Positions 1 through 11,700 of a stretch of DNA of 58,698 nt are shown here, one piece after another. Every line of letters starts with the position of its first letter. Position 1 is the first letter of the stretch. The DNA is from Cruorifilaria tuberocauda (taxonomy: Eukaryota; Nematoda; Chromadorea; Rhabditida; Onchocercidae), in the NCBI GenBank assembly GCA_013365365.1, contig JABVXU010000352.1, positions 1 through 58,698 on the forward strand. The letters are read 5' to 3'. The position numbers and the translations under genes are program-made. Under the pieces are notes generated by a model. It had not been told where the DNA came from. It was given only the letters and a program-made list of their open reading frames with translations, and made no database searches.

Positions 1-132
1 ATCACAGAAGCTAGCAGTTTGCTTACTTACGAATAGAAAGAAAAATTGTCACGGTCAAAGAAGATCGTCGACAATAACAGGAAAGAAAGAACGACTCAAA
101 TATTGTCGAGGTTGAAGAAAGCCCCGACACAG
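1..132 (+). other. Probable non-coding exon (5' leader), truncated by the window edge
   Basis: The first 132 bases are richer in GC than the following DNA and end in a consensus splice donor (CAG then GTAATG at 133). All three plus-strand frames contain stops (for example TAG at 34-36 in frame 1 and a TGA near 110 in frame 2), and no frame starts with ATG and stays open to the donor. The simplest reading is a 5' untranslated exon of ifb-1, which starts downstream on the same strand. It could instead belong to an upstream gene outside the window. The link to ifb-1 is inference; only the donor and the lack of an open frame are seen. Confidence 0.35.
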
Positions 133-3100
133 GTAATGGAAGAATCTTTTCTTGTTCAAAGTCACTTTCTGGATAATTCGTTATGAATTTCTTGTGTATT
201 CAAAGAACAGAAAAGTGAATATTGAAATTCAACGATGGATGGATATTGGATTGCTTAATATTGTTAAAAAACTTTTCAGATGTCTTAATTTGAAATTCTT
301 TTCTTTGAATGTTGTTGAGTTCTTTGTTTCAGTTCACCGCTGTTTTTAATTTAGCAGGCACGAATAAGTAATTATAAAAATGCGAATCTGATGTTAAAAT
401 ATTTGTTCAAATATCTTAAAAGAAAGAGAAAAAAGTTAAAAAAATTCGTATCTATGGGACAAAAAGTTAATGAATGAGTTATTATTTACTTAGTTATTAT
501 TCTATCATCTGAAACCAATTATTTCTGGCAGCTATATTCCGGTTTTGCCCCACATTAGCGAACCATTTCTCGTACATTTCTATTTCGCGCAAGGATTTAT
601 TTCATGTTTTCGATGGCTTTTCTCTTTTGAAAAATTCACATTCAAATGCAATAATTTGAATGAGAATTAATAAATTTTATTTTTATAAAACGCAATAAAT
701 TTTTTCAAACTATATCTTTTCGATTTTAATGTAACTTTTAAAATTGCCTAAACTAAGATAAAAACGATATTTATGCTGTTTTTTATACCATGCAATATAA
801 AAATATGTAAAAGACCTGTAGCTGAAAGCAGAAAGTTATTGTGAAACAAATTAAATTTCCTTTCTTCGAAATTTACTTCAAAATTTGTAAATTCTGCCTA
901 ATTTTAGTGTTTTGCAACAGCAAATCAATATATGATGATATGTAAGTTGATTCATCAAATTTAAAATTTTCAAATTCAACTCACCGTGAATAGCAAATAA
1001 GAATTATAAGTTTTGATAAGGCTGCTATGATAATTTTACTATAAGAATTGTATTGAATTGTAGCCAATATCCGTTTTTAGTGATTACAATAATATTTAAT
1101 TTTATAGGTTCTAATTTTCTTGACTTAATATCAGATGAATTATCAAACGATCATCAAACAATGTATTTTTATAAGTTTGCTATATTCCAAGTAATACTTA
1201 AAATATTTGTTATAACTATTGATAATTTCAAAAACGTTATATAAAATAGTCTCTACTCTTCTCGATTTTAAACAAAAAACAATTTATTTGTGAATTCTTA
1301 TTTGTGACAAATTTCACAGGAGGTTTCATATTTGCTCTATTGTAGTAATAGTATTTATGCATTCCTTTTTTGGTTTTTAAACTATCACTTATTCTTTTAA
1401 TTATATCCTTAAAACAATTGTAAGGAACTCCCCACTTTTTTATATTTTAAGTGAAACAGTGAAACATTACCTTTGCAGGTGAAAAAAATTGAAGAACACG
1501 CAAATGAAAAAAATAATATGAAATTGTTTGTTGGGAATCTTTGTCCTTCGTTTAGAAGTGTTCTTAATAATAATTTCTGGAAGCATTAGGGAATAAATTA
1601 TTTACGAGATAAGCAGCAAATTTGAAATTAAGCATTGGAATTTAAATGATAAAAAATAATACTATTTCAAAGTAGATACGATAAACGCAAATCATGCTTG
1701 GAATAAAGTAAAATGACCACACTGAAGATAAAATTTCAATTTCAAATTTATATGTTTATCATAATTGCTTGAATAATAATGACAGCACACATCTAAAAGG
1801 GGCTAATTATTGTTTTAAATAAATATCATTTAAAAGATAAAGCTGTGTTTAATAATGGATTTTCTCATCGAAATTGCAATTTTGTAATATCGCAGAAAAT
1901 TTTTTTTAAGAGAATATGTATTAATAGAAAAGAATAAAGAATATAAATTAATTGGCATCACGCATGTTTTGATGTAATTTCGCGCAAACCAACGAATTTG
2001 TCATAAAAATAGAGTTCGGACGAGGAAAAGAATTTTGAAAGAAAAGGAATAGACGAAAAAGGGGAAAGAAATAATTTTTTTAATGACAGGTAAACTGTTT
2101 CGAACAAAGTGCAATGTTAACCATCCGAAATTTAGCTTAAAATGATAATTTAAATGCAATTATATAAAGGAAGGGAAGAAAGGTGCGAACATTCATAGTA
2201 CCAATGCTACCTTGTCATTCATTTGTTCCTGTCAATATGAATGTCCGCATTTAATTTGTCGATCCAATCGAGAGAAGAAAAAGGGAGAGAGAGTAAAATC
2301 ATATAGAAGTAAGTCTTCTCAAGGAAAGCATTGCTAACAAGTTCAAATATATTCTTAGCACTGATAATTAGTGCAAAAAATCAATATTACAACTTACAAA
2401 GAACTACTGATGTGTTGCAGATGCATATAATGCATTTAGACTTCATACTAAATTCATATCCAAGTCGGCCATATTTTTTCACTTGCAATTTTCAATATTT
2501 GCGCTTGTTTTAAAAACACAGATGAGAAGGACAAAATGATAAGTGATGAAGCATTTGTTAGAAGTATGGCTGATGTGAGATATAGAATATTACCTAATTC
2601 TTCTAAATACGTGATTACAAATTAATATACTAAATTATTTCTCACGTATTCTACGTGTACATAGCAATCATTCAAATATTATGCAAATTTAGATTTTATA
2701 TTCATGTTATTAACATACGTTTTGCGCTTTGAGTATGCCATATATTATTGCAATCATGTTGGAAAACTGTGAGTGAGATTGCAATATATAACAAAAATAA
2801 CTTGCATGTAATGATTCATATTACTAATGTATGCAAGCATAATTATCCTTTTGTCTATGCCATAATACTTGCTGAGTAGAAAATACAGAAGGATAGCTTC
2901 TGATCCTTCAAAAAATTTCTTTAAAAGAAGCATTCCTGGTTTAAAACGAACATTCGCAATTCTCTAAAAAAAGTTAAAAATTATTATTTTGGTGGAATGA
3001 GAAATGGAAACATATGAAATAGTTTATCATGGTTTTTAACTTCAAATAAACATTTGAGAAAAAGCGAAAAAAACAATTGAAGTTTACATCCTGTAGATTA

Positions 3101-4117
3101 AAATGGAAAAAATAGAAAAGAGAAGAAAAAGGAAAAAGAAATATTGCTTAGTTCGTTGAAAGTGACATTAAATCGGTGGAGTGCAAGGCAATTGAAAAAT
3201 GAATTGAATTTCAAATTACGTGCGGGTGAGTGACCCGAAGAGATTTACACAACATTATGCATAATTTGAACAAATTCCGATTATGAATATTTTCACAAAA
3301 CCTTTCATTTCAATTTACGATCCAATTGACTTTATTGTATTCATCGTTTGTATTGTGTCTGTCACAATCGCAATTTGATTCGCCAGTTAAATCTATTCTT
3401 CACTCCACACTATTCTTCACCCTAAAGAATGAATTATTCAAGCTATAGTTAAGTTAATGAGGGATACTGTTGTGTACTAAAATGATCTTTTAACTGATTC
3501 ATTTTTGCTCTTTTTCAAAGCATATTCTTTACATAAAAAGAATTAACAATTGATTTAAAATTTGTCTGTTATTCTGCTATTCTGACAGTTTCTAGGTAGA
3601 TATCCATTTACATCGCATCAGTTATTTTAAAACTGCTAAATTCTTGTTTCAAGTTTTGAATGATTTACCCCAAATATCGATGACTACTGCTAATTGGAAA
3701 TTTTTCAAGAAATCCCATTCTTTTCTTTAAATAGATCGGTCTGTTTTCGCACTCCTTGAAATATTCACTCCTTCGATACAAATTCGGTTTCTTAAGGATG
3801 ACAGAATAAAAGTTGAATTACTGTATCAATAGATTTCTGAAAAAAATCAGTGTGTAACTGATCCACCTAAAGCAATTGCAGAAGTTGAAAAAGCTTCCAT
3901 CCTTATTTGTCTATATGGAAACAAAGCCAATACTATCGTTTCAAATTACGGAATTGTCGTTAACACGAAATACTTATTGTATTGATACGTGCACGTATTC
4001 CCTGTCTTGTGGTTCATTTCCGGTTGAGGAAATCGACAGATCTGCCCCGTCTTCTTCACTTTCCCTTTTCCCTCAGAAGCTTTCTTCAACTCAACCCTCT
4101 ATGACGGTGTATGTCTG

Positions 4118-4198
4118 CACATGTTTATTGAACACACGTTATGTACACGTATGTTTTATCCTCACATGTTTATTAAACGTGTACACGTATGTTTTGTC
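4118..4198. repeat. Imperfect two-copy tandem repeat, GT/CA-rich
   Basis: Two copies of a unit beginning CACATGTTTATT and ending GTACACGTATGTTTT lie at 4118-4160 and 4163-4198. The first copy carries about seven extra bases in the middle, and the copies differ by a few substitutions. Further GT/CA-rich sequence follows at 4200-4222 and 4550-4605. Confidence 0.8.
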
Positions 4199-4317
4199 TT
4201 ACGTGTGTGTGTATGCCTGCACACAAGAAACCGAAGAATCAAAATCAGAAATCCGTGAATGATTTCCGGTATTCAAGAATTGTTGAGTCTGTGCTAATTT
4301 GATGATGCACAGAACAG

Positions 4318-4343
4318 AGGGAGAGAAAAGGGAGAGAGAGAGA
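4318..4343. repeat. GA-rich tract
   Basis: A run of GAGA-type dinucleotides on the plus strand, interrupted once by AAAAGG, inside the intron-like region upstream of ifb-1. It may be simple sequence or a GAGA-type regulatory element; the sequence alone does not decide. Confidence 0.7.
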
Positions 4344-7300
4344 ATCACACCTGATTCAGCTGGTCTCATGTCCACGGTTCCGAGCGAATTCCTTTCTCGT
4401 TTTTCTTCCCATCTCAAAGATACAGTCAGAATCCACCTGTCCTCTCTAACACTTCACCATTACAGACTCTCCACCTCTCTTCTTTCCTTACTTTTCCATC
4501 CACTCATGCATCCGCAAGGCCAGTTGCTGCTTGTACACTTGCAAAGATTAATACGTGTATACGCATGTGTCTGCCTGCATGCATCTGCTCGTGTGTGTGT
4601 TGAGTGCAAGCGGATGCACACGGTGGCAGTCCTTTCACTATTGAATGTTGTTTGCTCTGTTTTGCTTCCGCTATTCGATTGTTCAGATGTTGTGATCCTT
4701 CAGATTCACTTTACTTTGCTGGCCTATCGATCCTATCAATTTTCTTGAAATGAAATGATGCATCACTTCTGGCGAGATTTGTGAACTGTTGAAATGAGGC
4801 GGTAATTGGCATCTACACATGAGAAGTGCAGCACGAAAATGCCACTGTACCATTCTTAATGTGTTTTTGATAATCATCTGGATGGCATGAGGTTCAGTGA
4901 TCAGTGATCAATTAGCTGAAAATTTTTCACGTGTTTTTGTGAATTCTTACTGCTGAACTAGAATTTTACATTTCGAAAAAATTTTGTGTCTGTTTTGCGG
5001 AGATACGAGACTCTATCCGATAGTATTTGATTGCTGCCAGCGCTTCTTTTCAATCGACTTTTCTTGCCACTCTTCATTTTAATAATTTTTTCTTCCACTT
5101 ATTTTTGAAGGACGAATTTTCCTTCCTTTTAAAGGGGAGAATTTCGTTACGTATCGTCGATTTCACTGCAGTTGCTTATTTCCCATTTCTTTTTTGCCCA
5201 TTTCACTTACTATTCCTTCTTCTGTACTACCCATCCAAATTTTAAGGTGTGATTTTTTAATGGATGATATCGATGGTATCATCTGTCGAGCAATCACTAT
5301 AGGCAGTAATCTGTATCTTGTCGAAAATCCCGTAGATTTTCATGGAAGATTATTGGGAAAAAGCTCTCAAGGATAATATTTACATTAAATTTTAATTGTG
5401 ATTCATTAAGAGAAAATTAGAAGTGTATATAAATCTGAGCCTCTCTGATCTGAATTTCATTCTCTTAAAAATTATTGTACTTTATTGATTCACCAGTTTT
5501 TTTGTTAGTGCTAGAGATTTCTTTTTCTTGAAGGAAAAAATCATCATTTGGCACGAAACATCTGGTTCGAGTAAAACGTTTGTAGAAGTGCTGACCATTG
5601 AGACGAGCGTTACCGAATTCTTCCATATCGTTTTGTCATTGCCGGGAGAAAGGAAGGATTTTTAAAGGACTTCGAATACAAGAAGTTATTTCCTTCATTC
5701 ATTTCTACTACATATTTCACTCCTTTCTTTAAATTTATTCAAATTCATTGCAAATTCTAATAAAATTCTTAAATTATCGCTTCAGCTTAATTACGCCAAA
5801 ATTATGCTATTTTAATAGTAAAAAGGTGTGGTTTCTATAGAGATGATAGTTCCTTAACATTTTTTACATTATATTTAAAATCTTTTTACAAAAGTTAAGC
5901 ATATATCAATTCGCTTGAAGAATAATATATTTTAGCAAAGATTAAATTTCTCCTGAATTGTTAATCTTCCCTAAATTGGTATTGACAGGCTTTGCTAATT
6001 TCAAATTGTTTGTTTAGAAAGATTTTAAAAGCCAAAAATACTCATTCTATATTGTTAGAACGATTGAGAAATTGTGTATTTTTGAAATGTTGAAGATGAT
6101 TTGAGTACTTTTGGTAATATCATTATAATAAATACATTTGATGGAATTTGCATTATCATGAACGTGATAATGCGATATTCAGTCATTTCGTAACTTTCAT
6201 TTCCAATTCTCTGCATCTTCTAGTTTGAAAACAATTCTGTAAAAGATGCCTATAATTATAATCATTTAACACTGGAAAGGAATGTAGAGAAACCATTAGC
6301 AAATATTTTTACGCTAGTTCACTTTTTCTAATGTTAAGAGAATAACCATCAATTCATGGGAAATATGTGTTGAGCAATAGCCACGTCCAGACTATTAATG
6401 TACAATTGATCATTACGCTGTTTAGTTGTTTAATTGAAAATGATAGTAGTTAGCTGATAACAGAATATAATGATAGCTAGCAGCAGTTATGCAGAATAAC
6501 ATCAATAGTTAAATGATTTGATTGTCTGTTACTGTCCAACATTAATGATAATTACATTTATACTTCGCAGTACTTTCAAAGGAAAGACCATGAACTACCA
6601 TTTGTTATCATTCTAAGATGTAAGAAATTTTAGTTCTTTTCTGATATTTTTGAAGTAGTCGTTGGCATTAATTTTGAAAAAACAATTACTGTTATTGTGC
6701 CTTATAGTATGGCGCATTCATCGCCTTATCGGATTTTTTCCAGCATATTTTCTTTAAAACTGGAACACTATGTAAACACGCACCCCACTTTAACTGAACT
6801 GAAAAATCTCCCCTGTTCATTTTATGCAAACATTGCTTTTTTCTCTAATGCAAAAACTCTAAGTAACTGATTCAGGAAAATTTTGGTCTCTCCCCTCTTT
6901 ACCTCTCTCTCTTCAAAAGTATTTCTCATTTTATTTTCTTTGAAGCAGTAAAAGAGAGAACAAAACAGAAAGGGAACTTCTAAAAAAATTAGGAAAAAAT
7001 AAATTTTTACGACTCAGTTTGCTCGACAAATGTTTGGATAAATATAAAACATTGGAATAATAAAGTGATTATCTATCTTATGAGGAATTTCGATAAAGCA
7101 AAAATTCCATTTCTGAATTTCATATTTTATATACGAAATTTTCTATAGTTATTTAGAAAAATTCAAAGAATTCTCTGTCAGCGAAGTTTTTTCGGAATCG
7201 AATTTATATAAATATATGCACTTTTTCATGATTTTAATTATAGATTAATTTAATTATTAATTAAATTTAATTATCGACGTATTTGAAATGGAAATTTTGC

Positions 7301-8753
7301 TTACCAAATACTAATTTGTAAATGAGCATTTCAAATCATTTGACTTTACTCCTATCCCAACCAATAAATTCAGCAATTTTATCAAAGACTGACTTCCATC
7401 AAACAAACAATTATCAGTTTCCATACGATCGGTTCTCATCCACTTTGGGATACCATTTCACCAGAATATCTCATTAAAAAGCGAAATGACATTTTGTTAA
7501 AGCCAAATCAATTAAAAAATTTCAGATTGCGTTACAGTGCTTAAAAATGAATTACCATATATACTTTGAGGAATTTATATAATTTTTAGTGCTTTTGCAT
7601 GAGAATGAAACTTTTTATTTGTACCAATAAATGCGATGGTTTGGACCTTCCTCATTCTCATGAAGAAATGAAATTTTCGTTTGATGATGTGATTATGATT
7701 TCGTTATTCGAATGTTGCAGAAAGTTCTTTACATATGCACTTTTAAGTAATTTAGATTAAAATTAATTTTCCATCAATTTTGTCCACTTTCACTTTCATA
7801 GCACTGAGAAATATATTGTTGAACGTATACTATTAGCTTAAGGCACATTGAAAAAATCAGATAAGTAAACGAATTAAATAGGACAGTTCACTCGACTATT
7901 ATCGTTATCATTATCTTAATTCTCATTCGGGTGATTAGCTTGCTTTTTACGATATTACTGGATTAATGAACTACTGGAAAGATGTGATGATCTTTTTTTT
8001 AATTTTTTAATGTTAAAAATGCATGAGGGTCGATTTAAGCCTCAAATATATTTTGTGTTTTATATTTGATGTCCTCTTTTCTCACTCACAAAAAAATTGG
8101 TGCTATTTCCACCTGCACAATAATTCTAATTTAAAAACTGCCGGTATTATTTTATATGCTTCGATACATGTAAAAAGAGTAAATGAAGTTGAAAAAAACC
8201 TAATTAATACATTTTGAGGTTTTATCAAAATGTTACTGCGAATTCACCTCCAACTCTGGCTCCATATGATTTGAATAATTTAAATTTAATAAGCATATTT
8301 GTTCCTTTTTACCTTTTCATTATTATTTCACTGTAGGAATTTAATTCATATCTTTATTTCTGATGCTGAATAAGATTTTTTTGCCATAAATTTCATTTCA
8401 TCCTTCAAACAATCTTTATTCTAATTTTTATTCTATGCGTGTGAGCGTTGTACATGGTATATTTTAATTTTGTCATTTCAACTAAAATCGTTGGTCCTTA
8501 TAATTTAGGTTCTTTACTTGCGATTGCTTATACTTGTGATTCCATTCTTGTAGCTATTCTATACTTATAGTTGTCGAAGATCAAAAAATTTGTTTGAATT
8601 TTGCGCTATTTTATTCGTTCAAATTTTACTGCAACGCATTACGTTTTTATTTTAGTTAAAATTTTGCATGAAATATCTTCCAGCTCATTTTATTTTCAGT
8701 TACTGCTGAAGAATTTTGAACGTCAGTTTATTCAAAAGGAAACAGAAAAAGAA

Positions 8754-11700
8754 ATGTCATCTTCAAAACAAAGCGCTGAGAGTGAATATGAAATCGCTTA
8801 TCGCTCTACGATCCAACCGCGTACAGCCGTTCGTACGCAAAGTCGGCAATCCGGAAATTACAGTGCTGGTACTATGGTCGGTGGAGGTGGTGGTAAGGCT
8901 ATTTTGGAGAATTTTATGCATTTGCTGGTAAATTATCACAAATCTTGAGAGGTGAATAAATAAATGCCGGGGAGTGATATATCACACCTTGTTTAATCAC
9001 ATTAGTATTCCGAAAAAGCATATAAGTATTCGATCAGTTTTCATTTAGAAATGAAATATTATGCATTCTGCTGCTGGCGTAGTTGCTGTTCAGCTCTATT
9101 ATAACATTTGAAATTTTATGTTTTTCAATATCTGAAAAAAATAATGTGAATATCTAATTGCATGACTGCTGTCTGTAATTTGAAAACTGTGAACGCGTTA
9201 TGATTCCCTCATTCATACGATGCACTTCTTTCTTCTATAGATTTAAATGCTATTTTTATAGGAATTTAGAATTTAAATCATTTTAAGTATTATAAAGAAA
9301 TTGTAATTACAAAATGAAGTAATTGCATACTTCATTTTAGAGCAGAAATGAGCTTTTTATGATAAAACCGATCTGCAAAGGCATATGATACAGATATGCT
9401 AAGTTGAAAAGGTGGGCATTATGGGTAGAGTTGATTTATCTGACTATCATTTATGAGCAATTCCAGTGATTTTGTGGAAATTTTTACGCTAGTTAAAGAA
9501 ATGATGAAACTTTTGAGCGAAAATTAAGCGAAAGCTTCCCATATCATGAATTACAAAACGAGTTAGGCAGGTCTAAAATATACTATAGTTTTGTTTTCTT
9601 CATAAGCTTTGAAGAAAAATCTTAGAAATCTCTCGAACTTTTTCAGTAATCTTAAATAGTATTCATCTCATTAAATTCATATGCTCATCGTAAGAAACTG
9701 ATATCATGACGAATAAAGTACACACAGTCTCACTTAAAGGTTTGGTAAACAATTGAAATACATTGTAAAGGTATTCAAGAATTTCATGTGTGCTAAATTT
9801 CAATCAGCATTGGTAGAGAGGATAGGAGTACCGGTTGTTTGCCAGGATTAGTGATTGCTTTTTTCGGGGAATAAAGAGAAAGAACCTGTTATTGAACACA
9901 ATTTTTCCATCACAATTTAAAATTTTAAATATCTATTTTCCTCATTTTATTTATATTTTTGTGTTCCTGACGAATTATATTAAATATTAAGTAAATAGTT
10001 AGATTACCTAATTAGATATTAAATCGTTATCAGTACTTATTCCATTTTTTATATCAGTTTATGTTGTTCCTGATAATCATACTGTAGCGTATCTCCTTGC
10101 ATATAAGCAGTACTGATTTTATCAAGTTTTTAAAAATGTTTGAGTAAATTTGTTAATTGAAGAATTATAAAATATCATTTGCTAAATCGTCAGAAGAAAT
10201 GACCCTCAACAACGGTTTGAAAAGAAGAGAAACTAAGAAGTTTGTAATTCATCGAAAAATTAATGAACTTGAAAATAGTCATTCTTTTTCACTGCAATCA
10301 TTTGAATCGTCCCGAGCGTCATTGTTGTACTGTTTTTAACCTTCTCATTCTACAGTACTTCTATTTGAGAAGTTTTTTTTTTGATTTCCATTGCACATAC
10401 CAATAAATAATTCTCTAAGATAGTTATTTGCACAGAATATTAATTTCATGCTCAGCGTGTTATGAGAAATATCCCTTCCGAAGTATAGACTTTCCTTTTT
10501 GTTGGTTCTTTCTGAAAATTACTATATTTATGAAAAGGATGAAATGGAAAGTAATCCTGTGAGCAATTTGTTGTAAATAGAATAAGAGGGAAATAAGGAA
10601 TTGCGGAAAAGATAGAAATGATAAAGGAACATTCTGATTACTGGAAATAACAGAATATTTAGAGAAATTGATCTATTTCCTGTTAAAAGAAATATCTGAT
10701 AGTATTTTAGAAAAGAATATTGCTAGTGTATGAATTGTTCGATTGTTTAATTCATACATATATTTAAAATAAAGAATAAATGGGAAAGATTTTAAATAAC
10801 AGCAAAACTTCCTAAGCTGGTAGGATTGATAAGAAATGATTGAATATCAATATCGATATTTATAGTTATATTGCAGTTCTCAATTAACTGAAATCACTGA
10901 TTTGATGATTTTTCAGTCTTGCATATCCCCTGCATGTTCATGTTATCAATACATGTAACATGAATGAAGTACACATTTTGCTTTATCATCGTTTGAGTTT
11001 ATTTTCTCATCCGTTATTGTGTGTGATCATTTAATTAGGATATCACTGTGAGGGTTCTTGCGTTATACATTAACTGTCTCAATATGGGTTGGTCATTTGT
11101 GAAATAAACTTAGGCTTCTATCTAAAAGCAAGGAGGAAAGCTAGTTTATCGCTTGAAAATTTCCAATCGGTTGTTAATGTCACCTTCGAAATATTTTTTC
11201 AACTTTCACCAATTTAATGTGAGAAGGTAACAATATCTCTCAACCTCATTCTGAATTTTCAGTTTTACATCTTTTATAATCTAGATCGAATTGAGCTTTC
11301 AAATTTGATTTCCTAGTACGGAAACATTCATATGACATAGTGAAGTTGGCATTCGATTTAAAACATTACTCATTTGCCTTGGAAGGGAAAAGATTAAAAT
11401 GGCTTTAACTGAGTTGATGAAAGGATCGCAAATTCTTATCGAAATTTCATTTACGTTGATTTTTTTTCGCTTCATCATGGATCGGAATCCTGCTTTTCAC
11501 CAGTTTTTATTTTCAAGCAGAGATTGAAGCACATTTCAAATAGTCAATATTTACCTGTCGGTTTTCTAGTAGGAGAGTTTTTTTTATATGATAGACGATA
11601 AAATTTGTTTGGCGCCTTGAATATATATATTGATATTGAAGTGATATTACTACTTCGGTGATATTTCAAATAATTTTTTAAAATAGTTTAGCTTCCTTTA

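Larger units (their letters stand above)
133..8699 (+). other. 8.6-kb stretch without a gene (probable first intron/promoter of ifb-1)
   Basis: AT-rich sequence between the probable leader exon and the acceptor TTTCAG at 8694-8699. I see no convincing exon. The stretch from about 3.95 to 4.75 kb is richer in GC than its surroundings and holds GT/CA-rich and GA-rich simple sequence and long open frames on the plus strand (see findings). CT-rich sequence lies near 6890-6915. Confidence 0.4.

Noticed and set aside
7235..7275. AT-only palindromic stretch (TTAATTTAATTATTAATTAAATTTAA)-like sequence
   Set aside because: Self-complementary runs made only of A and T are frequent in DNA of this composition.
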